Assembly: GCA_050250395.1 (NCBI GenBank)
Contig: JBFWOQ010000004.1
Span: 1-64,000 of the forward strand
Reading direction: 5' to 3'
From: JAGPUQ01 sp050250395
GTDB taxonomy: Bacteria > Pseudomonadota > Gammaproteobacteria > Pseudomonadales > Porticoccaceae
DNA: 64,000 nt
Of the stretch, positions 8,859 to 17,842 are shown piece after piece (position 1 is the first letter of the stretch; every line of letters starts with the position of its first letter). The notes under the pieces are model-generated. The model saw nothing but the letters and a program-made list of their open reading frames with translations. It did no database searches and was not told the origin of the DNA. Position numbers and translations under genes: made by a program.

Positions 8859-9095
8859 ATGACCGATCCGGTGCGGGCCTCCGACACACCCTATGCAGTG
8901 GCGGTCGAGGAAGGCAAAAGCTATTTCTGGTGTGCCTGCGGCCGCAGCGCGAAGCAGCCGTTTTGCGATGGCGCTCACGCGGGAACCGGCATCAGCCCGG
9001 TGAAGTATCAGGCGCCGGCGGCGAAGACGGTCTATTTCTGCGGCTGCAAGGCGACGCGCAACCGGCCGCTCTGCGACGGCAGCCACAAGGGCTGA
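8859..9095 (+). CDS. Tandem CDGSH iron-sulfur protein
   Basis: This small 78-aa protein has two CDGSH [2Fe-2S] motifs: C25-x-C27...C36-DGAH40 and C61-x-C63...C72-DGSH76, each with three Cys and one His ligand. Such proteins are of the CISD3/Miner2 double-motif class and are thought to take part in redox or Fe-S handling; the partner is unknown. ATG 8859 follows AGAGGGA and removes a long unconserved extension. It follows the CitE-like gene by 49 bp and converges with the BepA-type gene. Confidence 0.9.
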   Translation: MTDPVRASDTPYAVAVEEGKSYFWCACGRSAKQPFCDGAHAGTGISPVKYQAPAAKTVYFCGCKATRNRPLCDGSHKG

Positions 9096-9119
9096 GGGCA
9101 AGGCCGCACCCGATCGTCG

Positions 9120-10607
9120 CTACCGCTTGGGGGTCCGACCGGGACCGCGGAGCTGGCGCTCCAGATGCTCCAGATCCTGCAGGCGTTGATCGATCAGCGC
9201 GATCTGCCGGAAATTCTGTTCCTGTAGCTTGCGCGCGTAACGCAAGTGATCGCGCGCCTTGTCGAAGATGCCGTTCAGCATGAAGTACTCGGCGCGCGCC
9301 ATGTGCACGCTCGGGATGTCCCCCGCCAGGCCGCTTACTTCGGCCAGTTCGAACCACACCTGGGGGTCGTTGGGACGATCCCGTGAAAGCTTTGCCAGCA
9401 CGGCTTCGGCTTCGCCGACCCGGTCGGCGCTGCGCAGACTCTGCGCGAGCTCCATGCGCACGGGATAGTGATCCGGGGCTGTGGCGGCCAGCCGTTGTGC
9501 CTGTTCGATGGCGGCGCCGGTTGCCCCTGCCGCACGTTCAATGGCGATGGCCGTCAGTTGGTAGGTCAGGTGCTCGGGGTCTTCCGCCAGCAGCTTGTGG
9601 ATCTGCTCGCGCGCACCCTCGTGATCGCCCGCCGCGCTCTGCGCCAGCGCCAGGCCGTAGCGGGCCGCGCTACGGGAGATCGAGTTGCCGGAGAGTTCGT
9701 CGCGAAAATGCGCGGCGGCAAGCTCGGGGCGCTCCGCCGAGGTGGCCTGAATGCGGGAGCGCATCAGGTGATACTCCAGATTGTCCGGATACTGGCGCAG
9801 GGGATATTTGGTGACGCGTGCGCGGATATCCGATACCCGGGATTCGGTCAGCGGGTGGGTCAGCATGAATTCGGGCGGGCGCTGGCCGGTGTAGCGGGTC
9901 GCGGCCAGCATCTGCTCAAACATTTCGGCCGCTCCGGCAGGGTTCATGCCGGTCCGGTAGAGGGTGTCGAGGCCGATCCGGTCCGCTTCCTGCTCGTTTT
10001 GCCGACTGTAGATGAGGGATTGATCGATCATGGCGGCCTGGGACGTCGCCATCACCGCCATCCCGGCTTGCGCACCGCCGGTAGCGGCCAGCACCAGGCC
10101 GGCGAGCAGCCCCGTCAGTCCCACGACCGTCGACTGACGCTGGCTCTCGACGCGGCGGGCGAAATGGCGCTGGCTGAGGTGCGCGAGTTCGTGCGTCAGC
10201 ACCGAAGCGCATTGATGCTCGGTGCGGGCATGCAGCAAGAGTCCGGTATGAACGCCCACGACGCCGCCGGGTACCGCAAATGCATTGATGGAGCCATTGC
10301 GCACCAGCACCAGCTGCAGATTCCGGTCGACCAGTTCGCTGCCGTTCGCGAGGCCCGATAACAGCCGTTCCAGATAGTCCTGCACCAGCGGGTCGTCGTA
10401 GGTGCGCACCTGGCGGCGAAACGCCATCAGCCAGGCGCGCCCCAGATCCCGTTCCTGCTTCAGGCTCATCACTCCGGAGCTGCTGTCACCCAGCTCGGGC
10501 AGCCGAATATCCGCGCCCGCAACCAGACTGGAGAACAGCATCGCGAACAGCAGGGACGGGACGGCAAGCCCAAGGGCACAGTAAGATGATGTCCGCAACT
10601 TGCACAT
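9120..10607 (-). CDS. bepA: BepA-type M48 metalloprotease with TPR domain
   Basis: This is a periplasmic zinc protease/chaperone (BepA, formerly YfgC) handling outer-membrane protein assembly, notably LptD. It has a signal peptide (LGLAVPSLLFAMLFSSLVAGA), an N-terminal LPELGDSSSG...QERDLGRAW stretch typical of BepA, the zinc site HELAH, a downstream Glu in NEQEADRIG and C-terminal TPR helices. Length is 495 aa from ATG 10607. GAGGA directly abuts that ATG, so the in-frame TTG three codons later (about 9 bp from GAGGA) is an alternative. The frame also stays open upstream through the MITE-like element, probably by chance. Confidence 0.9.
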   Translation of the reverse strand: MCKLRTSSYCALGLAVPSLLFAMLFSSLVAGADIRLPELGDSSSGVMSLKQERDLGRAWLMAFRRQVRTYDDPLVQDYLERLLSGLANGSELVDRNLQLVLVRNGSINAFAVPGGVVGVHTGLLLHARTEHQCASVLTHELAHLSQRHFARRVESQRQSTVVGLTGLLAGLVLAATGGAQAGMAVMATSQAAMIDQSLIYSRQNEQEADRIGLDTLYRTGMNPAGAAEMFEQMLAATRYTGQRPPEFMLTHPLTESRVSDIRARVTKYPLRQYPDNLEYHLMRSRIQATSAERPELAAAHFRDELSGNSISRSAARYGLALAQSAAGDHEGAREQIHKLLAEDPEHLTYQLTAIAIERAAGATGAAIEQAQRLAATAPDHYPVRMELAQSLRSADRVGEAEAVLAKLSRDRPNDPQVWFELAEVSGLAGDIPSVHMARAEYFMLNGIFDKARDHLRYARKLQEQNFRQIALIDQRLQDLEHLERQLRGPGRTPKR

Positions 10608-10747
10608 TCCTCGATAAGCGCGCCCGTAATAGCGGCGCAAGCGTGGTTTGACTGCCGATGGTAGCACCGGTTCATTTGCCGGAGATGTGTCGCCCTGCCC
10701 ACAGGGATGCTGGCTGTCTCCCGTGCGAACACTGTAGGCATTAATGC

Positions 10748-10896
10748 CTAGCAGCTTGTTGAAAAACGTCGCGAGGGGGCCAGCTGCGAGGCGCACGGCG
10801 CGCAGCGACCGAGACATATCAAATAGATAGGCGAGGGAGCGAGCGCCGCGCAACGAAGCAGATGGCTGCCGCAGTAGTTTTTCAACAAGCTGCTAG
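10748..10896. mobile_element. 149-bp MITE-like element with 20-bp terminal inverted repeats
   Basis: The ends are CTAGCAGCTTGTTGAAAAAC (10748-10767) and its perfect reverse complement (10877-10896). The 109-bp interior is GC-rich and carries no convincing gene. It lies between the divergent bepA and perM-like genes and occupies half of the 306-bp gap between them; the rest shows no clear promoter. Perfect long terminal repeats around a short non-coding core fit a MITE mobilised in trans. Sixteen bases of the right end recur at 38890. Confidence 0.75.
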
Positions 10897-10913
10897 AAAA
10901 CAGAGGTGCTCCT

Positions 10914-12041
10914 ATGTGGACAGTATTGGGCAACTGGATTCATCGCTACCTGGGCGACGAGGAGGCTGTGCTGCTCGCCGCGCTGATGACGGCGGTCCTG
11001 GTGGCAATCATCGGGTTTGCGGACATCATGGGTCCATTGCTGGCCGCTCTGGTGCTGGCGTTTCTGTTACAGGGAATCGTGGCGCGCCTTGAGCGTCTGC
11101 GCGTTCCGCACGTACTGGCGGTGTGGACGGCCTTCCTCGGCTTCATCGGACTGTTGTTCTCCAGCGCCGTTTTGCTGTTCCCGATCCTGGTCCAGCAGTC
11201 AACCAATTTGCTGACCGAACTCCCGGCCATGATCCGCCATGGACAGGCGGCGGTGCTGCAGTTGCCGGAGCGCTATCCCCATCTGATATCCCAGACACAG
11301 CTGGAGCAGTTGATTCAATACGTGACTCACGAAGCCACGGGTTTCGCCGAGGCCGCGCTGTCATTTTCATTGAGCCGGTTTGCGGATCTGGTGGAGCTGC
11401 TGGTCTATCTGGTGCTGGTCCCGTTGATGGTGTTCTTCATGCTCAAGGACAGCGACGAACTGATCGCGCAACTGACCGGGTTGCTGCCTCGCAACCGGCC
11501 CGTGATGAATCAGGTGTGGCAGGAAATGGATGTCCAGATGGCCAATTATGTGCGCGGCAAAGTGGTTCAAATACTGATCGTGGCAGTGGTCAGCTACGTC
11601 GTGTTCGCCTGGCTCGGACTGCGATACGGGGCGCTGCTGGCGCTGGTCGTCGGGCTGTCGGTGATCGTGCCCTACATCGGCGCCACCGTGGCGACGGTGC
11701 CGGTGTTGCTGGTGGGTTATGTGCAGCTCGGGTGGGGCACCGACTTTCTCCTGCTGATGGCGGCCTACGGCATCATTCAGTTCCTCGACGGCAACGTACT
11801 GGTCCCCATCCTGTTTTCCGATGCCGTGAATCTTCACCCGGTTGCGATCATTCTGGCGGTATTGCTGTTCGGGGGTCTGTGGGGTTTGTGGGGCGTGTTC
11901 TTCGCCATCCCGCTCGCCACCCTGATCAAGGCGTTGCATAACGCCTGGCCACGGAACGAAGTCGAGCCGGACGGGTCGGAGCGTTCCGAAGCGCCGCTTG
12001 CCGATCCGGCGGCGGAAACTACTCCGGCGGAGGCCCCCTGA
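10914..12041 (+). CDS. perM: AI-2E/PerM family permease
   Basis: This 375-aa inner-membrane protein is of the AI-2 exporter/PerM family. About eight hydrophobic segments are visible, starting AALMTAVLVAIIGFADIMGPLLAALVLAFLL (two helices) and ending with FGGLWGLWGVFFAIPLATLIKAL, which is the family C-terminal signature. PYIGA and the LVPLMVFFMLKD loop are also characteristic. AGAGGTG precedes the ATG. Its TGA overlaps the ATG of the M16 protease by one base. The transported substrate is unknown. Confidence 0.9.
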   Translation: MWTVLGNWIHRYLGDEEAVLLAALMTAVLVAIIGFADIMGPLLAALVLAFLLQGIVARLERLRVPHVLAVWTAFLGFIGLLFSSAVLLFPILVQQSTNLLTELPAMIRHGQAAVLQLPERYPHLISQTQLEQLIQYVTHEATGFAEAALSFSLSRFADLVELLVYLVLVPLMVFFMLKDSDELIAQLTGLLPRNRPVMNQVWQEMDVQMANYVRGKVVQILIVAVVSYVVFAWLGLRYGALLALVVGLSVIVPYIGATVATVPVLLVGYVQLGWGTDFLLLMAAYGIIQFLDGNVLVPILFSDAVNLHPVAIILAVLLFGGLWGLWGVFFAIPLATLIKALHNAWPRNEVEPDGSERSEAPLADPAAETTPAEAP

Positions 12042-14923
12042 TGTTGACACTGTTCCGACCGGGGAGTCCCCGACTGGTCTGCTGGTATTTGCTGTGGTTG
12101 CTGGCTGTCCCTGCGTTCGCGGCCGACTGGTGGCAGCCGGCGCCACTCGCGGACGGCGGCGAGATCGCGGTGAACCGCAGCCCGGCCGACGATCGCCAGT
12201 ACCGCTATCTGAAGCTCGACAATGGCTTGCAGGTAGTGCTGGTTTCCGACGCCGCCAGCGACAAGAGCGCGGCGGCACTGAGTGTCGGGGTGGGCAGTTT
12301 CGACAATCCGGTCGAGCGCGCGGGTCTTGCGCACTTCCTGGAACACATGCTGTTTCTGGGCACCGAGAAATATCCCGCGGCAGCCGAGTACCAGGCGTTC
12401 ATCAGCAGTCATGGCGGTAGACACAACGCCTACACCAGCCTGGAACAAACCAATTATTTCTTCGACATCGAACCCGCTTTCCTGGAGGAGGCGCTGGATC
12501 GCTTCGCGCAGTTTTTCATCGCGCCACGCTTCGATCCGGAGTACGTCGAGCGCGAGCGCCAGGCGGTGGAAGCCGAATACCGTCTCAAGCTGCGCGACGA
12601 CGGCCGTCGGGAGCAGGATGTCATGAGCGAGGTGATCAATCCCCAGCATCCGCTGGCGAAGTTTTCGGTCGGCAACCGCGAGACTCTTGCGGATCGGGAC
12701 GATCGGCCGGTGCGCGAGGATCTGATCGATTTCTACCAGCGCCATTATTCCCCCGAGCTGATGACCCTGGCGGTGGTGGGGCGTCAATCCCTCGACCAGT
12801 TGCAGGCCATGGTCGCGACCCGCTTCGGCGCCATCCCCCGCCGGTCGGCCGACGTTGCCACGGACCAGGTTCCCCTGCTGCCGGCATCCGGACCGCAGCT
12901 GGTGGAATTGCGCCCCGACAAGGACCGGCGTCAGCTTGGACTGTTGTTTCCGCTGCCGTCCCAGCGGGAACACTGGCAGGAAAAACCGGCATTGTTTCTG
13001 GGGCACTTGCTGGGGGACGAGAGCCCGCGCAGTCTGCTGGCGGAGCTCAAGCGTCAGGGCCTCGCGGAGAGCCTGAGCGCGGGGCTCGCCTACGATTCGC
13101 GGCGCGGCGCGGCGTTCGCGCTCACCATCGCCCTGACTCCGGCGGGGGTCGCGGCGCGCGACGGGGTGCTTGACCAGGTGTGGGCATGGATCGCGACGGT
13201 CAAGGCGTCCGGCGTCGAGGCGTGGCGGTATACGGAGTTCGGCGTCATGCAGCGGGCCGAATTCCAGTTTCTCGAAAAATCCGCTGTCAGCGACCTGGCG
13301 CTTGCCCTGGCCGCGGCGCTGCACGACTACCCGCCGGCGGAAGTGCTGCGCGGTCCCTTTCTCTACGAACATTTCGACGCCGAGCTGCTGCGCGCGACCG
13401 CGGCCCTGCTGCGGCCCGACAATGCGCTGATCACCGTCATGGCGCCGGAATTCGATCGACTGGACCGCACCTCCCGCTACTACCAGACGCCCTACGCGGT
13501 AGCCCCGATAGCGGCGGAGCGCGCGGCGGCCTGGAATGTCGGGCCGGAAGCCAGCGGTTTGCGGCTACCGGAGCCCAATCCCTACATTCCCGAGCGTTTC
13601 CCGGTGTCGGAGCGCGGCAGTGTGTCGCCGGCGCCGCGGTTGCTGATCGAGCATCCCGCGCTGAGCCTCTGGCAGTACCGCGACGCGGAATTCGGTACCC
13701 CGCGCGCGGTGTTCAGTGCCCGGATCCTGACGCCGCGCGCGGTCGGCCATCGGGGTGCCGCGCTGACCGAACTCTATCTCGCGCTGGTCAGCGATGCGCT
13801 GAGCGCGGAGGTCTACCCGGCGTTTCTGGCGGGTCTCGATTTCAGCTTGAAGCGCTGGGAGGGCGGCATCGAACTCGGCGTGAGTGGCTATGCCGACAAG
13901 CAGGAAATCCTCTTGCAGCGGGTGCTGGGCGCGCTGGCGGAACCGAAGTTCGACACCGCGCGCTTTGCTCGCGTGAAGGAAACCCTGATCCGGGGCTGGC
14001 GCAACAGCCGCAAGGAATGGCCGGTGCGGCAGGCAGTCGACGAGATTGCGCCGTTAATGCGCGGCGCGCCCCGGGCGCTGGAACTGGCGCAGGAACTGGA
14101 ACCGGTCGGCCCGGATGCGTTGCGCACCTTCGTCGCCGGGCTCTACCGCGACGGCAGCGTCAAGGCCTATGCCGGAGGCATGGTCGATGCGGACACCGCC
14201 CAACGCATGGCGAGCCGCGTGTTGGCACGCCTTGCGATAGCGCCCGAGCGACCGCCCCGTCTCCGTCATGAGGTGCGCCGGTTGCGCCCGCAGTCCCGGT
14301 TGACGGGTTGGGATGTGCGGGTGAAGCAGCCGGATCGCGCCGCGATCCTCTACCTGCAGGGCGCTTCCGATACTCTCGCCGAACACGCCCGGTTCGTACT
14401 GTTGCAGAAAATCACCGAAGAGCCGTTCTACACGGAAATCCGCACCGAAAAGCAATTGGGCTATGTCGTCGGCAGCCAGTTGATGCCGTCGAACCGGGTG
14501 CCCGGGATGCTGTTCTACGCACAGTCGCCGCGCGCCGACGCGCCCCGTCTGATGATGGAGATGGAACAGTTCCTGTCCGCGCGCTGCCGGGTGCTGGACA
14601 CCATAAATGACACCGAGCTCGACCGTTTCAAGCAGGCCACGCTGGCCAACATCGAGGAGCGACCCAAGAACATGCTCGAACAGGCCGCGCGCCATCACGA
14701 GAATCTGGCGCTCGATTACCGCGACTTCGACTTTCGTCCGCGCCTCGCCGCGGCGGTGCGCGCCGCGACGCTGGTCGATCTCAAGGGCGAATGCGGGCGG
14801 GTGTTCGGTCCGCGGCAGCGCCGGGGGCTCTGGATTGCGACCGGCGATCGTGCGGCGGCGGGTTCGGATGCCGCACGGCGTCTGGACCGCGCCAGTGACG
14901 GTCGCTACAGCTATCCCTGGTGA
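12041..14923 (+). CDS. M16 family insulinase-type protease (pitrilysin-like)
   Basis: This is a large periplasmic zinc protease degrading small proteins and peptides. The 960-aa length equals that of E. coli protease III. It has a signal peptide (WYLLWLLAVPAFAA), the inverted zinc motif H98-F-L-E101-H102 and the third ligand E179 in RQAVEAEY, then inactive M16 repeats with the late EKQLGYVVGSQL segment. It is translationally coupled to the upstream permease (TGATG). The terminal codons run into imperfect 19-bp repeats. Confidence 0.92.
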   Translation: MLTLFRPGSPRLVCWYLLWLLAVPAFAADWWQPAPLADGGEIAVNRSPADDRQYRYLKLDNGLQVVLVSDAASDKSAAALSVGVGSFDNPVERAGLAHFLEHMLFLGTEKYPAAAEYQAFISSHGGRHNAYTSLEQTNYFFDIEPAFLEEALDRFAQFFIAPRFDPEYVERERQAVEAEYRLKLRDDGRREQDVMSEVINPQHPLAKFSVGNRETLADRDDRPVREDLIDFYQRHYSPELMTLAVVGRQSLDQLQAMVATRFGAIPRRSADVATDQVPLLPASGPQLVELRPDKDRRQLGLLFPLPSQREHWQEKPALFLGHLLGDESPRSLLAELKRQGLAESLSAGLAYDSRRGAAFALTIALTPAGVAARDGVLDQVWAWIATVKASGVEAWRYTEFGVMQRAEFQFLEKSAVSDLALALAAALHDYPPAEVLRGPFLYEHFDAELLRATAALLRPDNALITVMAPEFDRLDRTSRYYQTPYAVAPIAAERAAAWNVGPEASGLRLPEPNPYIPERFPVSERGSVSPAPRLLIEHPALSLWQYRDAEFGTPRAVFSARILTPRAVGHRGAALTELYLALVSDALSAEVYPAFLAGLDFSLKRWEGGIELGVSGYADKQEILLQRVLGALAEPKFDTARFARVKETLIRGWRNSRKEWPVRQAVDEIAPLMRGAPRALELAQELEPVGPDALRTFVAGLYRDGSVKAYAGGMVDADTAQRMASRVLARLAIAPERPPRLRHEVRRLRPQSRLTGWDVRVKQPDRAAILYLQGASDTLAEHARFVLLQKITEEPFYTEIRTEKQLGYVVGSQLMPSNRVPGMLFYAQSPRADAPRLMMEMEQFLSARCRVLDTINDTELDRFKQATLANIEERPKNMLEQAARHHENLALDYRDFDFRPRLAAAVRAATLVDLKGECGRVFGPRQRRGLWIATGDRAAAGSDAARRLDRASDGRYSYPW

Positions 14924-14966
14924 CAGGAGTTATCCCGGACGGCAGAAGTTATCCCTGGCGACTGCA
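14911..14966. repeat. Imperfect tandem repeat at the M16 gene 3' end
   Basis: Three degenerate units (CTATCCCTGGTGACAG, GTTATCCCGGACGGCAG, GTTATCCCTGGCGACTG) span the final codons and stop of the protease and the bases after it. The unit spacing is about 18-19 bp. It appears to be a local duplication of the gene end. Confidence 0.55.
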
Positions 14967-15092
14967 ATTGGCCCGGGCGAAGGCGCGGACACGCGCAACC
15001 GTATTCGCGACGGATGTTCGTTGAACGGCGAGTCCATTTCACCTAGTGTGCAAGACATCGGGGCAGATACCGTGGGCGCAGCAGGAAATCCT

Positions 15093-17783
15093 ATGAATGA
15101 ACCGCAAGAACCCGATGTCACCGGAGTGTCGACGCTGCCGGACGACGCCGATCCCACGGAAACCGGCGACTGGCTGGATTCCCTCGATGCGGTGCTGCGT
15201 TTTCAGGGGCCGGAGCGGGCGGCGTTCCTGCTGCGCCAACTGATCGATCGCGCGGCGCGCAACGGCATTCCCCTGTCCGGGGGCGTTACCACGCCGTTTT
15301 GCAACACGATTGCGGTCAATCGAGAAAAACGCATGCCCGGCGATCTGTTCATGGAACGCCGCATCCGCTCCCTGATTCGCTGGAATGCGCTGGCGATGGT
15401 CATGCGCGCCAACAGGAAATACGAAGGTCTGGGCGGCCATATCGCCACCTTCTCGTCGGCCGCCACGCTCTATGACGTCGGCTTCAATTATTTTTTCCGC
15501 GCGCGCCGCGAGGGTCGGCTCGAGGATCTCATCTACTACCAGGGCCACAGTTCGCCCGGAATCTATGCACGCTCCTTTCTCGAAGGCCGCATAACGGAAG
15601 AACAGCTCGATCATTTCCGGCGCGAAGTCGACGGCAAGGGCCTGTCGTCCTATCCGCATCCCTGGTTGATGCCGGATTACTGGCAGTTTCCCACCGTGTC
15701 CATGGGGCTCGGCCCCATTCAGGCCATCTACCAGGCCCACATCATGCGCTACCTGTCGGCGCGGGAGCTGGTGCCGCGCGGCGATCGCCGGGTGTGGGCA
15801 TTTCTCGGCGACGGCGAATGCGACGAGCCGGAAACCCTGGGGGCGATCTTCCTCGCCGGGCGCGAGCAACTGGAAAACCTCACGTTCGTGGTCAACTGCA
15901 ACCTCCAGCGCCTCGACGGCCCGGTGCGCGGCAACGGCAAGATCATTCAGGAGCTCGAAGGCGCGTTCCGCGGCGCCGGCTGGCATGTGATCAAGGTGGT
16001 CTGGGGTCGGCTCTGGGATCCGCTGCTGGAGCGGGATTGCGCCGGATTGTTGCAAAAGCGCATGGACGAAGTCTGCGACGGCGAATTGCAGAACTACAAA
16101 TTCAATGGCGGCGCCTATACGCGCGAACACTTTTTCGGCAAATGCCCGGAGCTGGCCGCGCTGGTCGCGGACCTCAGCGACGACGACATCATGTACCTCA
16201 ATCGCGGCGGCCATGACCCCTACAAGGTGTATGCCGCCTACGCCGAGGCGGTCGAAACCCGTGGCAAGCCGACCGTGATTCTCGCCATGACCGTGAAGGG
16301 TTATGGGCTTGGCAGCTCCGGGGAGGCGTCCAATAACACCCACTCGGTCAAGAAAATCCAGCTCGAAGACCTGAAGAAATTCCGCGACCGCTTCGGCTTG
16401 CCGATTCCGGACGAGCATCTCGAAGACACGCCCTACTACCGGCCGCCGGAAGACAGTCCCGAACTGGCGTACATGCGCCGGCGTCGCGAGGAACTGGGCG
16501 GTTACCTGCCGGCCCGCCACGGCGAATTCCAGCCTTTGGAAATTCCCGCGCTGGAGACCTTCGGCCGGCTGCTGGAAAGCACCGGCGAGCGGGAGATCTC
16601 CACCACCATGGCGTTCGTGCGCCTGCTTCAGCAACTGGTGCGGGACAAGGCCATCGGCGCCCGCATCGTGCCCATCGTGCCCGACGAAGCGCGTACCTTC
16701 GGCATGGAGGGCATGTTCCGCCAGCTCGGCATCTATTCTTCGGCCGGGCAGCGCTATGTGCCCCACGACGCCGATCAGATTCTCTACTACAAGGAAGACA
16801 AGAAAGGCCAGATCCTGGAGGAGGGCATCACCGAGGCCGGTTCGATGTCGGCCTGGATTGCGCTGGCGACGGCCTACAGTAACTACGATCTCCCGATGAT
16901 CCCGTTTTACATTTTCTATTCGATGTTCGGGTTTCAGCGGGTGGGCGATCTGGCCTGGGCCGCGGGCGATGCCCAGGCGCGCGGCTTCCTGATCGGCGCC
17001 ACCTCGGGCCGTACCACGCTCAATGGTGAGGGCTTGCAGCATCAGGACGGCCACAGCCAGCTGCTCGCCGGAGTGATCCCCAACTGCCGCGCCTACGATC
17101 CCGCCTACGGCTATGAGTTGACGGTGATCGTTCAGGACGGCCTTAAACGCATGTTCGCCGACCGCGAAAACTGTTTCTACTACATCACTACCCTGAACGA
17201 GAACTACCCGCACCCGGCCATGCCGGACGGCGTCGCCGACGGCATCGTGCGCGGTGTCTACCTGCTGGAAACGGGGCCGCGCGCCAAGCTGCGGGTGCAG
17301 TTGTTGGGCGCGGGCGCCATGCTCAACGAAGCGCGGGCCGCCGCCAAGATCCTGCGCGAGCAATTCGACGTCAGCGCCGATGTGTGGAGCGTCACCAGCG
17401 TTGGCGAGCTGGCCCGCGACGGTCAGGCTGCGCTGCGCTGGAATCGCCTCCACAGCGACAAGAAGCCGCGCGTGCCCTATCTGACGCAGCAGTTGAAGGG
17501 ACACCCGGGCCCGGTGGTGCTGGCGACCGATTACCTCAAGGCGCTCGGCGAACAGTTGCGCGCATTCATTCCCGGCGACTACCAGGTGCTGGGCACCGAC
17601 GGTTTCGGGCGCAGCGATACCCGCGAGCGGTTGCGCGATTTCTTCGAAGTCAGCCGCAACCACATTGCGCTCGCTGCGCTGCACGGTTTGCAGCGCAGCG
17701 GCGCCATCGAGGCCGGCGCGGTCGGTGCGGCGATGGCCGGGCTGGGCATTGCGCCCGACACGGCCGATCCAGCGACGGTGTGA
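15093..17783 (+). CDS. aceE: Pyruvate dehydrogenase E1 component AceE
   Basis: AceE is the thiamine-diphosphate E1 of the pyruvate dehydrogenase complex; it decarboxylates pyruvate and acetylates the lipoyl group of AceF. ATG 15093 with upstream AGGAAA gives 896 aa (E. coli 887). The open frame extends 486 bp into the preceding gene but is not coding there. Visible motifs: GGHIATFSSAATLYDVGFNYFF, the ThDP site GDGECDEPE...NCNLQRLDGPV, and SGRTTLNGEGLQHQDGHS. It is followed by aceF; no lpd is in the window. Confidence 0.97.
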   Translation: MNEPQEPDVTGVSTLPDDADPTETGDWLDSLDAVLRFQGPERAAFLLRQLIDRAARNGIPLSGGVTTPFCNTIAVNREKRMPGDLFMERRIRSLIRWNALAMVMRANRKYEGLGGHIATFSSAATLYDVGFNYFFRARREGRLEDLIYYQGHSSPGIYARSFLEGRITEEQLDHFRREVDGKGLSSYPHPWLMPDYWQFPTVSMGLGPIQAIYQAHIMRYLSARELVPRGDRRVWAFLGDGECDEPETLGAIFLAGREQLENLTFVVNCNLQRLDGPVRGNGKIIQELEGAFRGAGWHVIKVVWGRLWDPLLERDCAGLLQKRMDEVCDGELQNYKFNGGAYTREHFFGKCPELAALVADLSDDDIMYLNRGGHDPYKVYAAYAEAVETRGKPTVILAMTVKGYGLGSSGEASNNTHSVKKIQLEDLKKFRDRFGLPIPDEHLEDTPYYRPPEDSPELAYMRRRREELGGYLPARHGEFQPLEIPALETFGRLLESTGEREISTTMAFVRLLQQLVRDKAIGARIVPIVPDEARTFGMEGMFRQLGIYSSAGQRYVPHDADQILYYKEDKKGQILEEGITEAGSMSAWIALATAYSNYDLPMIPFYIFYSMFGFQRVGDLAWAAGDAQARGFLIGATSGRTTLNGEGLQHQDGHSQLLAGVIPNCRAYDPAYGYELTVIVQDGLKRMFADRENCFYYITTLNENYPHPAMPDGVADGIVRGVYLLETGPRAKLRVQLLGAGAMLNEARAAAKILREQFDVSADVWSVTSVGELARDGQAALRWNRLHSDKKPRVPYLTQQLKGHPGPVVLATDYLKALGEQLRAFIPGDYQVLGTDGFGRSDTRERLRDFFEVSRNHIALAALHGLQRSGAIEAGAVGAAMAGLGIAPDTADPATV

Positions 17784-17842
17784 GCGGTGCGGCCCGGCGC
17801 GTCCGGGTTGCGGACTGACGGACTTCAAGGAAGCACATTCAG

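Noticed and set aside
14607..15092. An N-terminal extension of AceE overlapping the M16 protease
   Set aside because: The extension is Arg/Ser-rich, unlike AceE, and ATG 15093 with AGGAAA gives the family length.
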